The notes beneath the pieces were generated by a model. That model was not told the origin of the DNA, ran no database searches, and saw only the letters and a list, made by a program, of their open reading frames with translations. The position numbers and the translations under genes were made by a program. A stretch of 48,464 nucleotides of DNA from Bacteriovorax stolpii (GTDB lineage: Bacteria > Bdellovibrionota > Bacteriovoracia > Bacteriovoracales > Bacteriovoracaceae), in the NCBI GenBank assembly GCA_945905815.1, contig CAMDQH010000018.1, positions 1-48,464 on the forward strand, in the 5' to 3' direction. Below, piece after piece: positions 18,501 to 26,880 of the stretch (position 1 is the first letter of the stretch; the number at the start of each line of letters is the position of its first letter).

Positions 18501-19536
18501 AATTCCGATTCTTGGAAAGTCTTTTTTAAATCTTTCAGGAGAAGGAATAATTCTAGGCAATGATCCTCCTTATAATTTTGGCGGTGATGTTTTAATTAAT
18601 AAGGGGCAAATCGTTAATGAACTGAATGATTTTTCTTCAAAATCCAGTACTCTTTCAAATATTAGGTTCTTACCTCCCAATCAGGAATCTGCACTTGGAA
18701 AGCTTATCAATCTTAACTTAAACGTTAAGGCAGAAACTCCCGTTAGAATCACGAATTCGCTCATGGATGTTAGTCTAAAGGGGGGAGTCATGCTTCTGGG
18801 AAATCCCTTCCGGCCCAAAGGTGAAGGCCATTTGTTTTCACCGCCAGGAAGCTCAAGAATTTTCTTCAAAAACAGTGAATATTTAATAATGAATGCCGAT
18901 TTTAACTTTTCACCCAAAAAAGACATAACCAATCCTGATTTTGATGTTCAGGCATTAACCTACATAACATCTTATAAAATATATGCAAAAGCATACGGTG
19001 ATTTAGAACGTTTTAATTTTGATCTAACGTCTGATCCGGCCTTACCCAGGAATTCAATTTTATCTTTAATAGCATTTGGATACACCGATGAAATTAAAAA
19101 TACCCTGGAGCAAAAAGATCAGCAGAGTCTCACTCAGGTTGGAGTAGGTTCCTTCGTCTTTGATCGCTTTAAAATAAGTGACATTTTGAACAAGCAGTTT
19201 GGACTTCAAGTTAATCTTGGTACTGTTTTAGAACAATCACAGACGGATAGTTTTCTATCGGGAAGAACACAAGAAGGTCAGGGCTCCTTGGGACGAACAC
19301 GCTCTGCTACTAAAATTGAATTAAAAAAGAGATTAGATGAAGCTTTAAGCTTATCTGTATCAAGTACTATGGGTGGCAGCATTGGCCAAAGACAAAGTAT
19401 GAATTTAAATTACAGCCTGAGTAAACAAGTACAGCTAGAAGGCGTTTACGAGCTCAGGACAAACGCTGAAGGTGAAACGGATGTTATCTCGAACTCAATT
19501 GGCGGAGACTTAAAATTTAGGTGGACGTTTAAATGA
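15526..19536 (+). CDS. tamB: TamB-like (AsmA/DUF490 superfamily) translocation and assembly protein
   Basis: 1336 residues. One N-terminal membrane anchor (about 5-24) is followed by a very long, beta-rich repetitive periplasmic region of the repeating beta-groove type. It ends in a DUF490/TamB C-terminal domain containing SLKGGVMLLGNPFRPKGEGH, LNLNVKAETPVRITNSLMDV, LTSDPALPRNSILSLIAFG and an aromatic beta end. Proteins of this family bridge the inner and outer membranes, acting in lipid transport or outer-membrane protein insertion with TamA. The next gene, overlapping by 4 bp, encodes an Omp85 barrel. The gene order tamB-tamA is the reverse of the enteric order. Confidence 0.92.
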   Translation: MRFKSILGAFIFIGLASMIAMVVFIQTKSFGRIATKVISDISQKKAQTKVSIKSIGISLFPPGIELNQVRVKKNLGEGKKISTEFGKLGFYIGLIEFEEKKITLGEIRISDSTIDFVSPDTNDEEVKELDQKMINKFFNFSDDLPLRVDTVLLTNARVFVNHDLIEAKRIKLFKRGDSFMVRFHLSNLHPLKDNVLSIDEIWGDAELGRENINIHRLKVQHDVHTLLIKGKVKNYGRLKNAEGTFTGEASVHINNIKDDIVLPEILKLNNGYSHLSFKGGIKNKSINASLDLSLSDLNSNIVSGEQIIASLQFENNILKLNKLSLVNKKEKLKLVNPVELFNIKNSTYLYQPIDVQVEHLNLTNALGVLPSLFPLKGELTGEMRFTYHNRDMEFKPRDGFIINNLGLIVGDRSPFTILMIKSAKLTSASFRVKDLNEFQMDSKIDLKNSTLDLHGKVNSKVVDFKASNATIDLEDFGNISNLNIKGRGNLDIEVSGPLADTNINLKGKTNGFEVLGYRLGQADKDISIALGDSSVIIHRFESLYRSTPISGTGAINYKNMDIAFGINSSKANYHDLKEVMGPIFSKLSFLPSDFDLNAKLDANIFGKATLDGLKIKTEVQYTDLSAYGENIGAGDFVISMEDKVVSLKDFTGQKGSGQIKGDFSFDLKSDKMKIDYEWDDIALASFAIVKKAKLNLQGMLSGSLKGEGSTKDYNLRMNGKMHDTHTEDYKFDDSIFVFQISPSFLKGKASVFGSVLKSDFDYSFLRSRPSNITLDILAPALKPIAIAFLGQHLEPADFSGSLKFHVESQFKGNFENVNLKANLESLIFRHDNFNVNYKSDHSQFLIQDNNIKKWDLAISEPDLLVKTSGRGTFGQEVELENEVYFNSKIFEILISQVLSSEGFIRSKVNINGTKDDYQMSAHSQSNDLDLTINGVPFPLYHLSYVLDYSDRRLIIKELKTSLENGSIAFKGDIYFDGEYPDVNLKYSLDKAEIPILGKSFLNLSGEGIILGNDPPYNFGGDVLINKGQIVNELNDFSSKSSTLSNIRFLPPNQESALGKLINLNLNVKAETPVRITNSLMDVSLKGGVMLLGNPFRPKGEGHLFSPPGSSRIFFKNSEYLIMNADFNFSPKKDITNPDFDVQALTYITSYKIYAKAYGDLERFNFDLTSDPALPRNSILSLIAFGYTDEIKNTLEQKDQQSLTQVGVGSFVFDRFKISDILNKQFGLQVNLGTVLEQSQTDSFLSGRTQEGQGSLGRTRSATKIELKKRLDEALSLSVSSTMGGSIGQRQSMNLNYSLSKQVQLEGVYELRTNAEGETDVISNSIGGDLKFRWTFK

Positions 19537-22367
19537 GGTTTATTCTTTTACTATTTCTTTTTCTACCCTTACAGCTTTTCGCTGGAGAGGGTTTGAATTT
19601 AGCTGAGGTTGAAATTGAATGCCATGCTTCTGATTTTTGTTCAAATCGAAAAAACCGCTTTGAAAATATTAAAGGTAATTTTAGAAGTGTAGTGCATTTG
19701 AAAGAAACTCTTAAAATTCTTGCATCCGATGGAGGCTATGAAAGCCTTTCTTACAATCTATATAAAACAGGTGAAAACTATAAGCTCGTTTTAAAAATGA
19801 AACTAAAACCGATTATTGATGTAATCAATATTGGTACAATTGATCGAAATCTAGATATTGATCCACTACAGTTGTTAACAATTAGGGAGGGTGAGTTCTT
19901 TGAGACCCAAAAATTAAAATCAGATATCTTGGCGCTTCAGAAGCGTCTCGAAACTATGGGGTATCCAGATAATTCTCATGAGCTTCAAGTCGTTCAAAAA
20001 AAGGATAAGGTAGTCGTCAATCTTGCTCTCAAACTAGGTGATCCTAGAGTCTTTAAAAGAATTAAAATAAATACAACTTCCTTTTATGTGAATGATTTTT
20101 TATCTAGAAAGTTTCACACTTTTTACAATAAGCCATTTGAGTTTACTAAATTTAAGCTTTATCTTGATGATGCACAAAAAGAATTATTCACATATGGCTA
20201 TTACCTTATAGACCTGGATTTTTCTCCGATAGTCAAAAAGAATCGGGTTATCTTGGATGTTAAGGTTTCTCATGATCAGCTTTTTGCTTTTGATTTCAAA
20301 AACCTCAAAGAGGAGCATCGATCAGTCATTCATAATTTAGTAAAAGATCTCTTTCGTAAATATAAACGACCTCTCACTGATTCGATTCTCAAAACAGCAA
20401 TAGAAGAGCATTATAATAAAAAAGCACTTCTGAATGCCGAAGTTCGAGTAAGTATCGAAAAATTCCAGAACAGCTTCAGAGAAACAGTTACCTTGTATCG
20501 TTTATTTTTAAACGAAAACGAAAAAACACGTCTCAAAGCAGTTAACTTTCAAGGATATTCTTTTTTTAATAAATCGGACCTCAAAGAGATGTTTAACAAT
20601 GAGGCTTTTGAACTCGCCAGAATTAAGTACTATGATGAGGATTATTTTAATTATTTTGCTGATTTGTTAAGGTCAAAATATGTAGAGAAGGGGTTTGTTC
20701 AGGCGAAAGTGGCGGGTCCAATAAAAACGTTTACCAATGATAAATTGGAAGTGTCTATTGAATATACTATTCAGGAAGGTCAACGGGCAATGGTCCGAAA
20801 CTTGGTTTTTGAAGGGCTGCCACTTGAATTAGAAGATAAGGTCACGTCAAAAATTTCTAATAAAGTAGGTACTCCATTTAATCCTGTTTCCATGGCGGAG
20901 GATCTTAAGTTAGTAACCAGTGTCATGCAAGAAAAAGGTTATTACTTTGCTGACATAACAAATGCCAATGAAGACGGTCTTGTTACTTATTCAAAAACTG
21001 GAGCAGATGTAGATCTACGCTATGTTATTAAGTCGGGGCCTCTTGTAAAACTTAACCGTATTATTTATCTTGGAAATAATAAAACACGTAAAAAAGTCTT
21101 TTCGAAAAAGATATTGCTTGGGCCTGGTGATATCATTACGCCTGAGAAAACTCGAAGTTATGAGGCGAATCTTTCCGCAACTGGTCTTTTTAATTCCGTA
21201 ACAGTCACACCCATACGGCATAGTTCAAAGTCAAATACGGCTACTGACTTGATTGTAAAAGTAACTGAAAGAGAATTTGGACTTGTTGAATTGGCCCCAG
21301 GTTACAGGACAGATTTGGGTCTAAAACTTACCGGCACCATATCTTATTTAAACATTGGCGGTATGAACCGGGCCGTAACTTTAAGGAGCCAGATCAATTA
21401 TCGCCTTAATGATCAAACTCTTGACCCTACAAGAAGAGAACAAAAGCTTAAGTTTCTCGAGCATAACACCTCTTTAACTTACACTCAGGGTGACATTTTC
21501 AATACTTCAATTGATTCATCAGTTTCCGGCAGTTATCAGCGAAAGCGTTTTTATTCATTTGATGCTGACATCGTTAGGGCCAGTGCTACATTAACAAGAG
21601 ATCTTACTAGAAATTTTTCCACATCTGCTCGTTATCAAATTGAAAATATTGTCCAATCTAACGCTACTGAGGACCGTGATAACGGAAGCTTTCAGATCGG
21701 TGCAATTACGCCAAGTGTAACTTACGATCTAAGAAATAGTGCTGTTCTTCCATCGAATGGTGCTTTTTTTAACCTTTCGACCGAATTTGCGAATCCATTT
21801 TTTGGATCACAAAAAGAAGCTGACCTAACAATTAATTATTACAAGATCGTTTCACGTAACCGTTTCTATATCCCTTACAAATACGGAACAGTGGCAATCT
21901 CGATGGTTGCCGGGGGCCAAACTAACCTTGCAACGGATAAAGTAGTAAGTGATGGAGTAAGCCAAACATCAGGTTATATTCCCAATATTAAAGTTTTTCG
22001 CCTAACTGGTACGGACATTATTCGAGGTTTTAATGATGAGGAAGCAAACCGTGTTCCAGGGGATGCTAAAGATGACATATCTGAGGTCAAAATTGATGAT
22101 ATGGCCTATTTGGCGAATTTTAAACTTGAGCCCCGCTATTTTATAAATGACACGCTAATAGCCGGACTTTTTTATGACGCTGGCCGCGTTTTTGTTAACC
22201 GATTTGATTTAAGTCAATTGAGAGATTCAGTGGGGGTAAGTTTCAAAATAATAACCCCGGTTGGAACTTTAGATTTCGATTATGGGATAAAACTCTTGAG
22301 AGAAACAAACAAAGATGGTATCTTAGAGAGCCCCGGACGCTTCCATGTGTCAATCGGCTTCTTTTAA
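19533..22367 (+). CDS. Omp85-family outer-membrane protein, TamA-like with a long POTRA region
   Basis: 944 residues. A signal peptide (FILLLFLFLPLQLFAG) is followed by about 550 residues of POTRA-type repeats and a 16-strand barrel. The Omp85 signature TGTDIIRGFNDEEANRV lies in the barrel with FYDAGRVFVNRFDL near the end, and the C-terminal residue is Phe as in barrel proteins. Coupling to tamB (ATGA overlap) argues for a TamA role. The length is closer to BamA or larger, so it has several more POTRA domains than enteric TamA (577 residues). BamA itself cannot be excluded from sequence alone, but no bam neighbours are present. Confidence 0.9.
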   Translation: MRFILLLFLFLPLQLFAGEGLNLAEVEIECHASDFCSNRKNRFENIKGNFRSVVHLKETLKILASDGGYESLSYNLYKTGENYKLVLKMKLKPIIDVINIGTIDRNLDIDPLQLLTIREGEFFETQKLKSDILALQKRLETMGYPDNSHELQVVQKKDKVVVNLALKLGDPRVFKRIKINTTSFYVNDFLSRKFHTFYNKPFEFTKFKLYLDDAQKELFTYGYYLIDLDFSPIVKKNRVILDVKVSHDQLFAFDFKNLKEEHRSVIHNLVKDLFRKYKRPLTDSILKTAIEEHYNKKALLNAEVRVSIEKFQNSFRETVTLYRLFLNENEKTRLKAVNFQGYSFFNKSDLKEMFNNEAFELARIKYYDEDYFNYFADLLRSKYVEKGFVQAKVAGPIKTFTNDKLEVSIEYTIQEGQRAMVRNLVFEGLPLELEDKVTSKISNKVGTPFNPVSMAEDLKLVTSVMQEKGYYFADITNANEDGLVTYSKTGADVDLRYVIKSGPLVKLNRIIYLGNNKTRKKVFSKKILLGPGDIITPEKTRSYEANLSATGLFNSVTVTPIRHSSKSNTATDLIVKVTEREFGLVELAPGYRTDLGLKLTGTISYLNIGGMNRAVTLRSQINYRLNDQTLDPTRREQKLKFLEHNTSLTYTQGDIFNTSIDSSVSGSYQRKRFYSFDADIVRASATLTRDLTRNFSTSARYQIENIVQSNATEDRDNGSFQIGAITPSVTYDLRNSAVLPSNGAFFNLSTEFANPFFGSQKEADLTINYYKIVSRNRFYIPYKYGTVAISMVAGGQTNLATDKVVSDGVSQTSGYIPNIKVFRLTGTDIIRGFNDEEANRVPGDAKDDISEVKIDDMAYLANFKLEPRYFINDTLIAGLFYDAGRVFVNRFDLSQLRDSVGVSFKIITPVGTLDFDYGIKLLRETNKDGILESPGRFHVSIGFF

Positions 22368-22402
22368 TCCCCCGTATTTTAGAAGTGGCCTGATGATTAT
22401 CC

Positions 22403-22426
22403 AGACTTCAACTTAGAAGGAAGTCT
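22403..22426. repeat. Inverted repeat between the TamA-like gene and rplM
   Basis: AGACTTC (22403-22409) is complementary to GAAGTCT (22420-22426) with a 10-nt spacer. There is no T-run, so it is not a classical terminator. It lies 36 bp after the TamA-like stop and just upstream of the rplM promoter, and could be a weak terminator or an operator. Confidence 0.4.
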
Positions 22427-22437
22427 AGAGACTTATC

Positions 22438-22466
22438 TTGACGTACGGCCCAGCGTTATTTATAAA
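22438..22466 (+). promoter_or_regulatory. Sigma70-type promoter for rplM-rpsI
   Basis: TTGACG (22438-22443) and TATAAA (22461-22466) are separated by 17 bp, 36 bp upstream of the rplM ATG. This is a near-consensus promoter, as expected for ribosomal protein genes, and it marks the end of the long run that starts at pilM. Confidence 0.8.
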
Positions 22467-22502
22467 TGGGACAAATTTTTATTAATTAATGGAAGGTTGA
22501 TT

Positions 22503-22952
22503 ATGATCAAGCAAAATTCCTATGCAATCACTAAAGCCGAAGTCGACGGCAATAAAAAGTGGTACGTAGTAGATGCAACAGATATGGTTGTAGGTAGAAT
22601 GTGTTCAGAAATAGCTAAGGTTCTTCGTGGTAAGAATAAGCCTACTTTTTGTACAAACAATGACGCTGGCGACTTCGTTATTGTTATCAATGCAGAAAAA
22701 GTTAAGTTCACTGGTAATAAGTGGAACGTAAAAGAGTACAACTGGCACACTAACCACATTGGTGGGATTAAGCGCCGTACTGCTAAAGAACAATTAATTA
22801 AGCATCCTGAACTTATCGTTTTTGAAGCGGTAAAAGGTATGCTTCCTAAAAATACTTTAGGGCGTAAGCAATTAACCAAGCTTAAAGTTGTCATTGGGCC
22901 AACACATGGTCATGAAGCTCAAAAGCCTGAAACCCTAACAATCAAACTTTAA
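22503..22952 (+). CDS. rplM: 50S ribosomal protein L13
   Basis: 149 residues from ATG 22503, which has GGAAGG six bases upstream; the in-frame TTG at 22497 overlaps that site. L13 features are visible: WYVVDATDMVVGRMCSEIAKVLRGKNKPTF-like start, a central TGNKW-type segment and MLPKNTLGRKQLTKLKV near the end. L13 binds 23S rRNA early in 50S assembly. Followed after 7 bp by rpsI, the usual pair. Confidence 0.98.
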   Translation: MIKQNSYAITKAEVDGNKKWYVVDATDMVVGRMCSEIAKVLRGKNKPTFCTNNDAGDFVIVINAEKVKFTGNKWNVKEYNWHTNHIGGIKRRTAKEQLIKHPELIVFEAVKGMLPKNTLGRKQLTKLKVVIGPTHGHEAQKPETLTIKL

Positions 22953-22959
22953 GGATCAT

Positions 22960-23361
22960 ATGAGCAAAGCTAAATCTTATGATGTTCACACAATTGGTCG
23001 TCGTAAATCTGCAGTAGCAAGAGTTTACGTTTCTCGTGGAACTGGTAAAATCTTTATCAATACACGTGACGTAACTAACTACTTCCCTAAAGCGACTTCT
23101 CGTTACATCGTTTATCAGCCTCTTAACCTTATGAAGGTTAATGAAGCTTACGATTTCAAAATCAACGTGAAAGGTGGCGGTGTTACTGGTCAAGCTGGAG
23201 CAATCCGTCTTGGTATCGCTCGCGCAATACTTAAGCTAACTCCTAGTTCTCGTGCAGAACTTAAGGCAGCTGGTTTCCTTACTCGTGATGCAAGAAAAGT
23301 TGAGCGTAAGAAACCAGGTAAATCTGGTGCACGTAAGTCTTACCAATTCTCTAAACGTTAA
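22960..23361 (+). CDS. rpsI: 30S ribosomal protein S9
   Basis: 133 residues, full length. Starts after a good site (AAGGA). It contains TIGRRKSAVARVYV at the N-terminus, the GGGVTGQAGAIRLGIARAIL core and the invariant C-terminal SKR, whose arginine contacts P-site tRNA on the small subunit. The C-terminal tail is basic, as usual. Confidence 0.98.
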   Translation: MSKAKSYDVHTIGRRKSAVARVYVSRGTGKIFINTRDVTNYFPKATSRYIVYQPLNLMKVNEAYDFKINVKGGGVTGQAGAIRLGIARAILKLTPSSRAELKAAGFLTRDARKVERKKPGKSGARKSYQFSKR

Positions 23362-23383
23362 TACAAGACTTCTACAAGTATTC

Positions 23384-23412
23384 AAAAAGGCTCCGCAAGG
23401 AGCTTTTTTTTT
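23384..23412 (+). terminator. Intrinsic terminator of rplM-rpsI
   Basis: GCTCC (23390-23394), loop GCAA and GGAGC (23399-23403), extended by A:T pairs with AAAAA at 23384-23388 and a T-run to 23412. Confidence 0.93.
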
Positions 23413-23427
23413 TGCTATATATGCTGG

Positions 23428-26064
23428 ATGAATAATCACGATGTTGATCACATTGAAATTCGCGGAGCTAGAGTTCACAATCTCAAGAACGTAGATCTCG
23501 ATATCCCTTTAAGAAAGCTCATTTGTTTTGCTGGACCATCTGGCTCAGGGAAAACCTCAATCGCATTTCACACTCTTTTAACAGAATCAAAGCGCCGTTT
23601 TATCAATTCATTCCCTAATTCCATGAAGTTTTTTACAGAGCGTCCAGCCGCTGTGGACGTAGATCGGATTTTTCCCGTACTTCCCGTTTTTGGATTGCCA
23701 CAAATAAATCCAGTCATGGGTTCGAGAACCGTTGTGGCCGATGTCATGAGGCTAACGGATAGTCTTCAAAATCTATATTTTTCGGCATCTAAGGAACTCT
23801 GCCCAGTTCATGAAGTAGAATTACATATAAGAGATGTAGGCGAGCAACTTAAAAGTCAGATAAAAGTAGTGGTGCCAAAGGGTGTTTATCACATTCTTCT
23901 AAGTCCAAATGAATTTATAAGAGTCTTCGGTGAAGGGTATATTCCTCCTCGATCCTATTCTCGAGAACGCAAATCAATTGAAGATTTTAACGAAAGTGAT
24001 GATTTCTGGGAAGTCATGAGGTTTAAGTTTGAAAATCTGGATTCTCTAGAGAAAAAATGGAAAGAGTTAAAACTATCCCAATTCCCGTTAAATTATTTCT
24101 TGATAGGCCCCGAATTTAAAAACCCGCAAAATCTTAGTTTTCATTTTCAAAAAGTGTGTCCCAAATGTGATTTTGAATCAAAACCAGTTCAAACCGTTTC
24201 GGCCTTTTCACCCTATAGTGCCTTGGGTGCATGTCCTAGCTGTAATGGTTATGGTGCTAATCTGATTTATGATGAGAAAAAAACAATTGATCGGGAACTC
24301 ACGATTCAAGAGGGTGGTTTAAAACTTTTGAATTACGCTCCATTTGAGGATTCTCACTTAGCATTACTTAAAGTTTTAAAGAAAAATAAAATCCCAACAG
24401 ATATTCCAATAAAAAAATTACCAAAAGATTTTTTTGAAATTGTGAGTCAAGGACAGGGTGATTATCCTGGCTATAAAGAACTCCAGAAGTATTTGGATTC
24501 AAGAAAATATAAACCTTCGGTACGCATTTATATACGTCACATGCAAAAGGAAGAACCTTGCTTGGTCTGCAATTCATCCAGGCTTAATAAAAATATTCAC
24601 CATTACCGCATCAGTTTAGGTGGACGGTTGTGGGGTCTTCAAGAAGTAATGGAGCTCACTGTTCAGGATGCGCTTTCATTATTTTCTCAAAAACGTATAA
24701 AAGAAGAAAATCATGAGGCGAGAATTTATCGGGATATCTGCGAGAAACTGAAACTTGCGGCAGAAATGGGTCTCAATCATCTCTCCATTCTTAGAAAGGC
24801 CAAATCACTTTCTGCAGGTGAATATCAACGATTACTTCTGATTAAATATCTTTCTTTTAAAGGAGTAGATAGTTTATTTGTTTTAGATGAACCGAGTTTA
24901 GGGTTAGGTGAAACGGAATTAAAAAAACTTTTGGAAGGTATAAGATTAATTATTGCTCAAGGAAATACCGTCATTCTAATTGATCACTCCGAATTTTTGC
25001 AAAAAAACTCGGATCACCTTTTTGTGATGGGGCCAGGCTCAGGTAAAAATGGCGGGGATATTACTTATCAAGGTGGACCAGAAAAGTATTTTACCACGAA
25101 AGAAAAAATTGTTTGGGAGACTAAAAAACATAAATTAAAAACTACTCAGTTTATTGAGGTCTCAGCTCCTGCAATTTACGGAAAAAATTATCCAGACTTC
25201 AAAGTACCACTAGAAGAAATGGTTTGGGTTACAGGTGACTCGGGGTCTGGGAAAAGCGCAAATCTAATAAAAATTATGGCCAATACCCTATATCAAAGGC
25301 TTCATTCGGAATGGCTAGAAGATGATCTTTTTAGCGTCAAATCGGTTAAGAGTCCGCAAAAGTTCGAAGATATTTTTGTTATCTCTTCAGACTTGAATCG
25401 GTTTACTTCGCGTTCATCTGTAGGAACCATTACTGAATTTGCTTCAGTTATTAGAAAACATTTTTTAAAACTTCCCGTCTCTAAAAGTATGAATCTTAAG
25501 GAAGGTCATTTTTCTTGTAATTCAGAATTAGGAATGTGTCCTCGTTGTGAAGGGAAAGGATCGATCGTAATTGAAATGCAATATTTAGAAGATATTATTC
25601 TTGAATGTGAAGATTGTAAGGGTCTAAAAATTAAACCTCTTTATGCTAATATCTCCGATGGTAAAATGACTGTAGCAGAGGCCTATAATCTTCCTTTGAA
25701 TCAAGTTTTGGAAAGAATTCAACTCACACCAAAATTTCGTCGTATTTGGGAATACTTAAAAATTTTAAATCTAGATTATCTCTCACTTGATCGCGGCCTT
25801 AATACTCTCTCGGGAGGCGAGAAACAACGTATCTATCTTCTTTCCAAACTCATGAAAACCATTCAGAACTCACTTCTTATCTTTGAGAATCTGTCTTTTG
25901 GCTTGTCCGAAAAAGAATTAAAGATGTTAGGGATATTTCTTCAGGACCTCCTGCAATTCAAAAATACGATCCTGATAATTGATTCGTCCAAGCATTTTGA
26001 GCACTTAGCAACATCGAAACTCGAATTTACCAGCGCAAAAATTCAACTCAAGAAGCTCGATTAA
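23428..26064 (+). CDS. UvrA paralogue with degenerate second ATPase site
   Basis: 878 residues (UvrA is about 940). It keeps the UvrA plan: Walker A I (GPSGSGKTS, 36-44), a CPVHEVEL segment where UvrB-binding domains start, a zinc site (C244, C247, C269, C272), signature LSAGEYQR with Walker B FVLDEPSLGLG and H-loop IDHSE. Then comes Walker A II (GDSGSGKSA, 603-611), a second zinc module (CPRCEGKG/CEDC) and signature LSGGEKQR (794-801). The second Walker B reads LLIFENLS where UvrA has LDEPT, and the second H-loop reads IDSS where UvrA has IEH. One composite site may therefore not hydrolyse ATP. It is probably not the main excision-repair UvrA; UvrA-type paralogues are known in resistance and damage tolerance. 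Its start is only 16 bp after the rpsI terminator. Confidence 0.9.
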   Translation: MNNHDVDHIEIRGARVHNLKNVDLDIPLRKLICFAGPSGSGKTSIAFHTLLTESKRRFINSFPNSMKFFTERPAAVDVDRIFPVLPVFGLPQINPVMGSRTVVADVMRLTDSLQNLYFSASKELCPVHEVELHIRDVGEQLKSQIKVVVPKGVYHILLSPNEFIRVFGEGYIPPRSYSRERKSIEDFNESDDFWEVMRFKFENLDSLEKKWKELKLSQFPLNYFLIGPEFKNPQNLSFHFQKVCPKCDFESKPVQTVSAFSPYSALGACPSCNGYGANLIYDEKKTIDRELTIQEGGLKLLNYAPFEDSHLALLKVLKKNKIPTDIPIKKLPKDFFEIVSQGQGDYPGYKELQKYLDSRKYKPSVRIYIRHMQKEEPCLVCNSSRLNKNIHHYRISLGGRLWGLQEVMELTVQDALSLFSQKRIKEENHEARIYRDICEKLKLAAEMGLNHLSILRKAKSLSAGEYQRLLLIKYLSFKGVDSLFVLDEPSLGLGETELKKLLEGIRLIIAQGNTVILIDHSEFLQKNSDHLFVMGPGSGKNGGDITYQGGPEKYFTTKEKIVWETKKHKLKTTQFIEVSAPAIYGKNYPDFKVPLEEMVWVTGDSGSGKSANLIKIMANTLYQRLHSEWLEDDLFSVKSVKSPQKFEDIFVISSDLNRFTSRSSVGTITEFASVIRKHFLKLPVSKSMNLKEGHFSCNSELGMCPRCEGKGSIVIEMQYLEDIILECEDCKGLKIKPLYANISDGKMTVAEAYNLPLNQVLERIQLTPKFRRIWEYLKILNLDYLSLDRGLNTLSGGEKQRIYLLSKLMKTIQNSLLIFENLSFGLSEKELKMLGIFLQDLLQFKNTILIIDSSKHFEHLATSKLEFTSAKIQLKKLD

Positions 26065-26085
26065 TTGACTCAAGTTTGTCCATGA

Positions 26086-26112
26086 AATAGCCGATTAGGT
26101 ATGTAGGCTATT
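26086..26112. repeat. Inverted repeat upstream of the secreted-protein/protease pair
   Basis: AATAGCC (26086-26092) pairs with GGCTATT (26106-26112) across 13 nt. It lies between the UvrA-like stop and the GTG start at 26127, without a T-run. It may be a weak terminator of the upstream gene or an operator for the downstream pair. Confidence 0.4.
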
Positions 26113-26126
26113 CTAAGGATTAAACC

Positions 26127-26849
26127 GTGATTCGATTTATACTTTTGTTGGTATTTAGTGCTTCTCTAGGTGCAACTACCTTTAAACCCCAGCCAATTGA
26201 GCAGCAGATCACCGAATCAGATGGGGTGTTTCAAGGAAACTATTTAAAAAGTGAGACCGTCGAATTGGAGAATGGGACTCTTGCCACTCAAATGATCTTT
26301 AAAATGTCTAAAGAGGTGGGTCTTCAATCTGATTTTTTTGGGATGGATGAAGTAATAGTGCACTATCCAGGTGGAAAACTTGGCGACAAACATCTGAAAG
26401 TTGAAGGTGTGCCAGAGTTTATAACGGGTGAAAAAGTTGTTCTATTTATCCGAAGTATTGAAAATCGATACTGGGGTATGAATCTAGGTTTTGGCACTTA
26501 TAAGGTTATAAACTACGGTAATGAAACAGTCTTAGTGAATTACATATTTCCACTTCATCCAACTGTGGGACAAATAGGGATTCAGGATTTTGAGAAACTG
26601 GTTAAAAAAATTAAAGGCAACAACCTCAAAATTGTACGAACTTTAGAGTACCCGACCACTCCTGATCAGAGTGTCGTTCAGCGAGTTCCGGCCTCTGGAA
26701 CTGACGGGCAAAATCGCACTCTTGCATCAAAATCCGAACAATTAGACAATCAAGAAGATCAATCAAGTTTGAATGTTCTCTGGTTGATTGTAGCTCTCGG
26801 ATTTATAGGCGGATTGTTCCGCATGAGTAGCCGAAAAGCATATAAGTAA
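26127..26849 (+). CDS. Secreted protein with C-terminal membrane anchor, partner of the matrixin protease
   Basis: 240 residues from GTG 26127 (AAGGA 8-12 bp upstream). A signal peptide (IRFILLLVFSASLGATT) precedes a beta-rich domain of ~150 residues with VIVHYPGGKLGDKHLKVEGV and GEKVVLFIRS. A polar linker and a C-terminal membrane segment (LWLIVALGFIGGLF) with a basic tail (RMSSRKAYK) follow. I do not recognise the domain family. It lies directly before a matrixin-type protease with the same signal-peptide/C-anchor design, so the two probably act together at the cell envelope. Cofactor, inhibitor or substrate roles are open. Confidence 0.8.
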   Translation: MIRFILLLVFSASLGATTFKPQPIEQQITESDGVFQGNYLKSETVELENGTLATQMIFKMSKEVGLQSDFFGMDEVIVHYPGGKLGDKHLKVEGVPEFITGEKVVLFIRSIENRYWGMNLGFGTYKVINYGNETVLVNYIFPLHPTVGQIGIQDFEKLVKKIKGNNLKIVRTLEYPTTPDQSVVQRVPASGTDGQNRTLASKSEQLDNQEDQSSLNVLWLIVALGFIGGLFRMSSRKAYK

Positions 26850-26880
26850 TTTGCCCCCCAAAAGCTTTCAATGGATTGAA

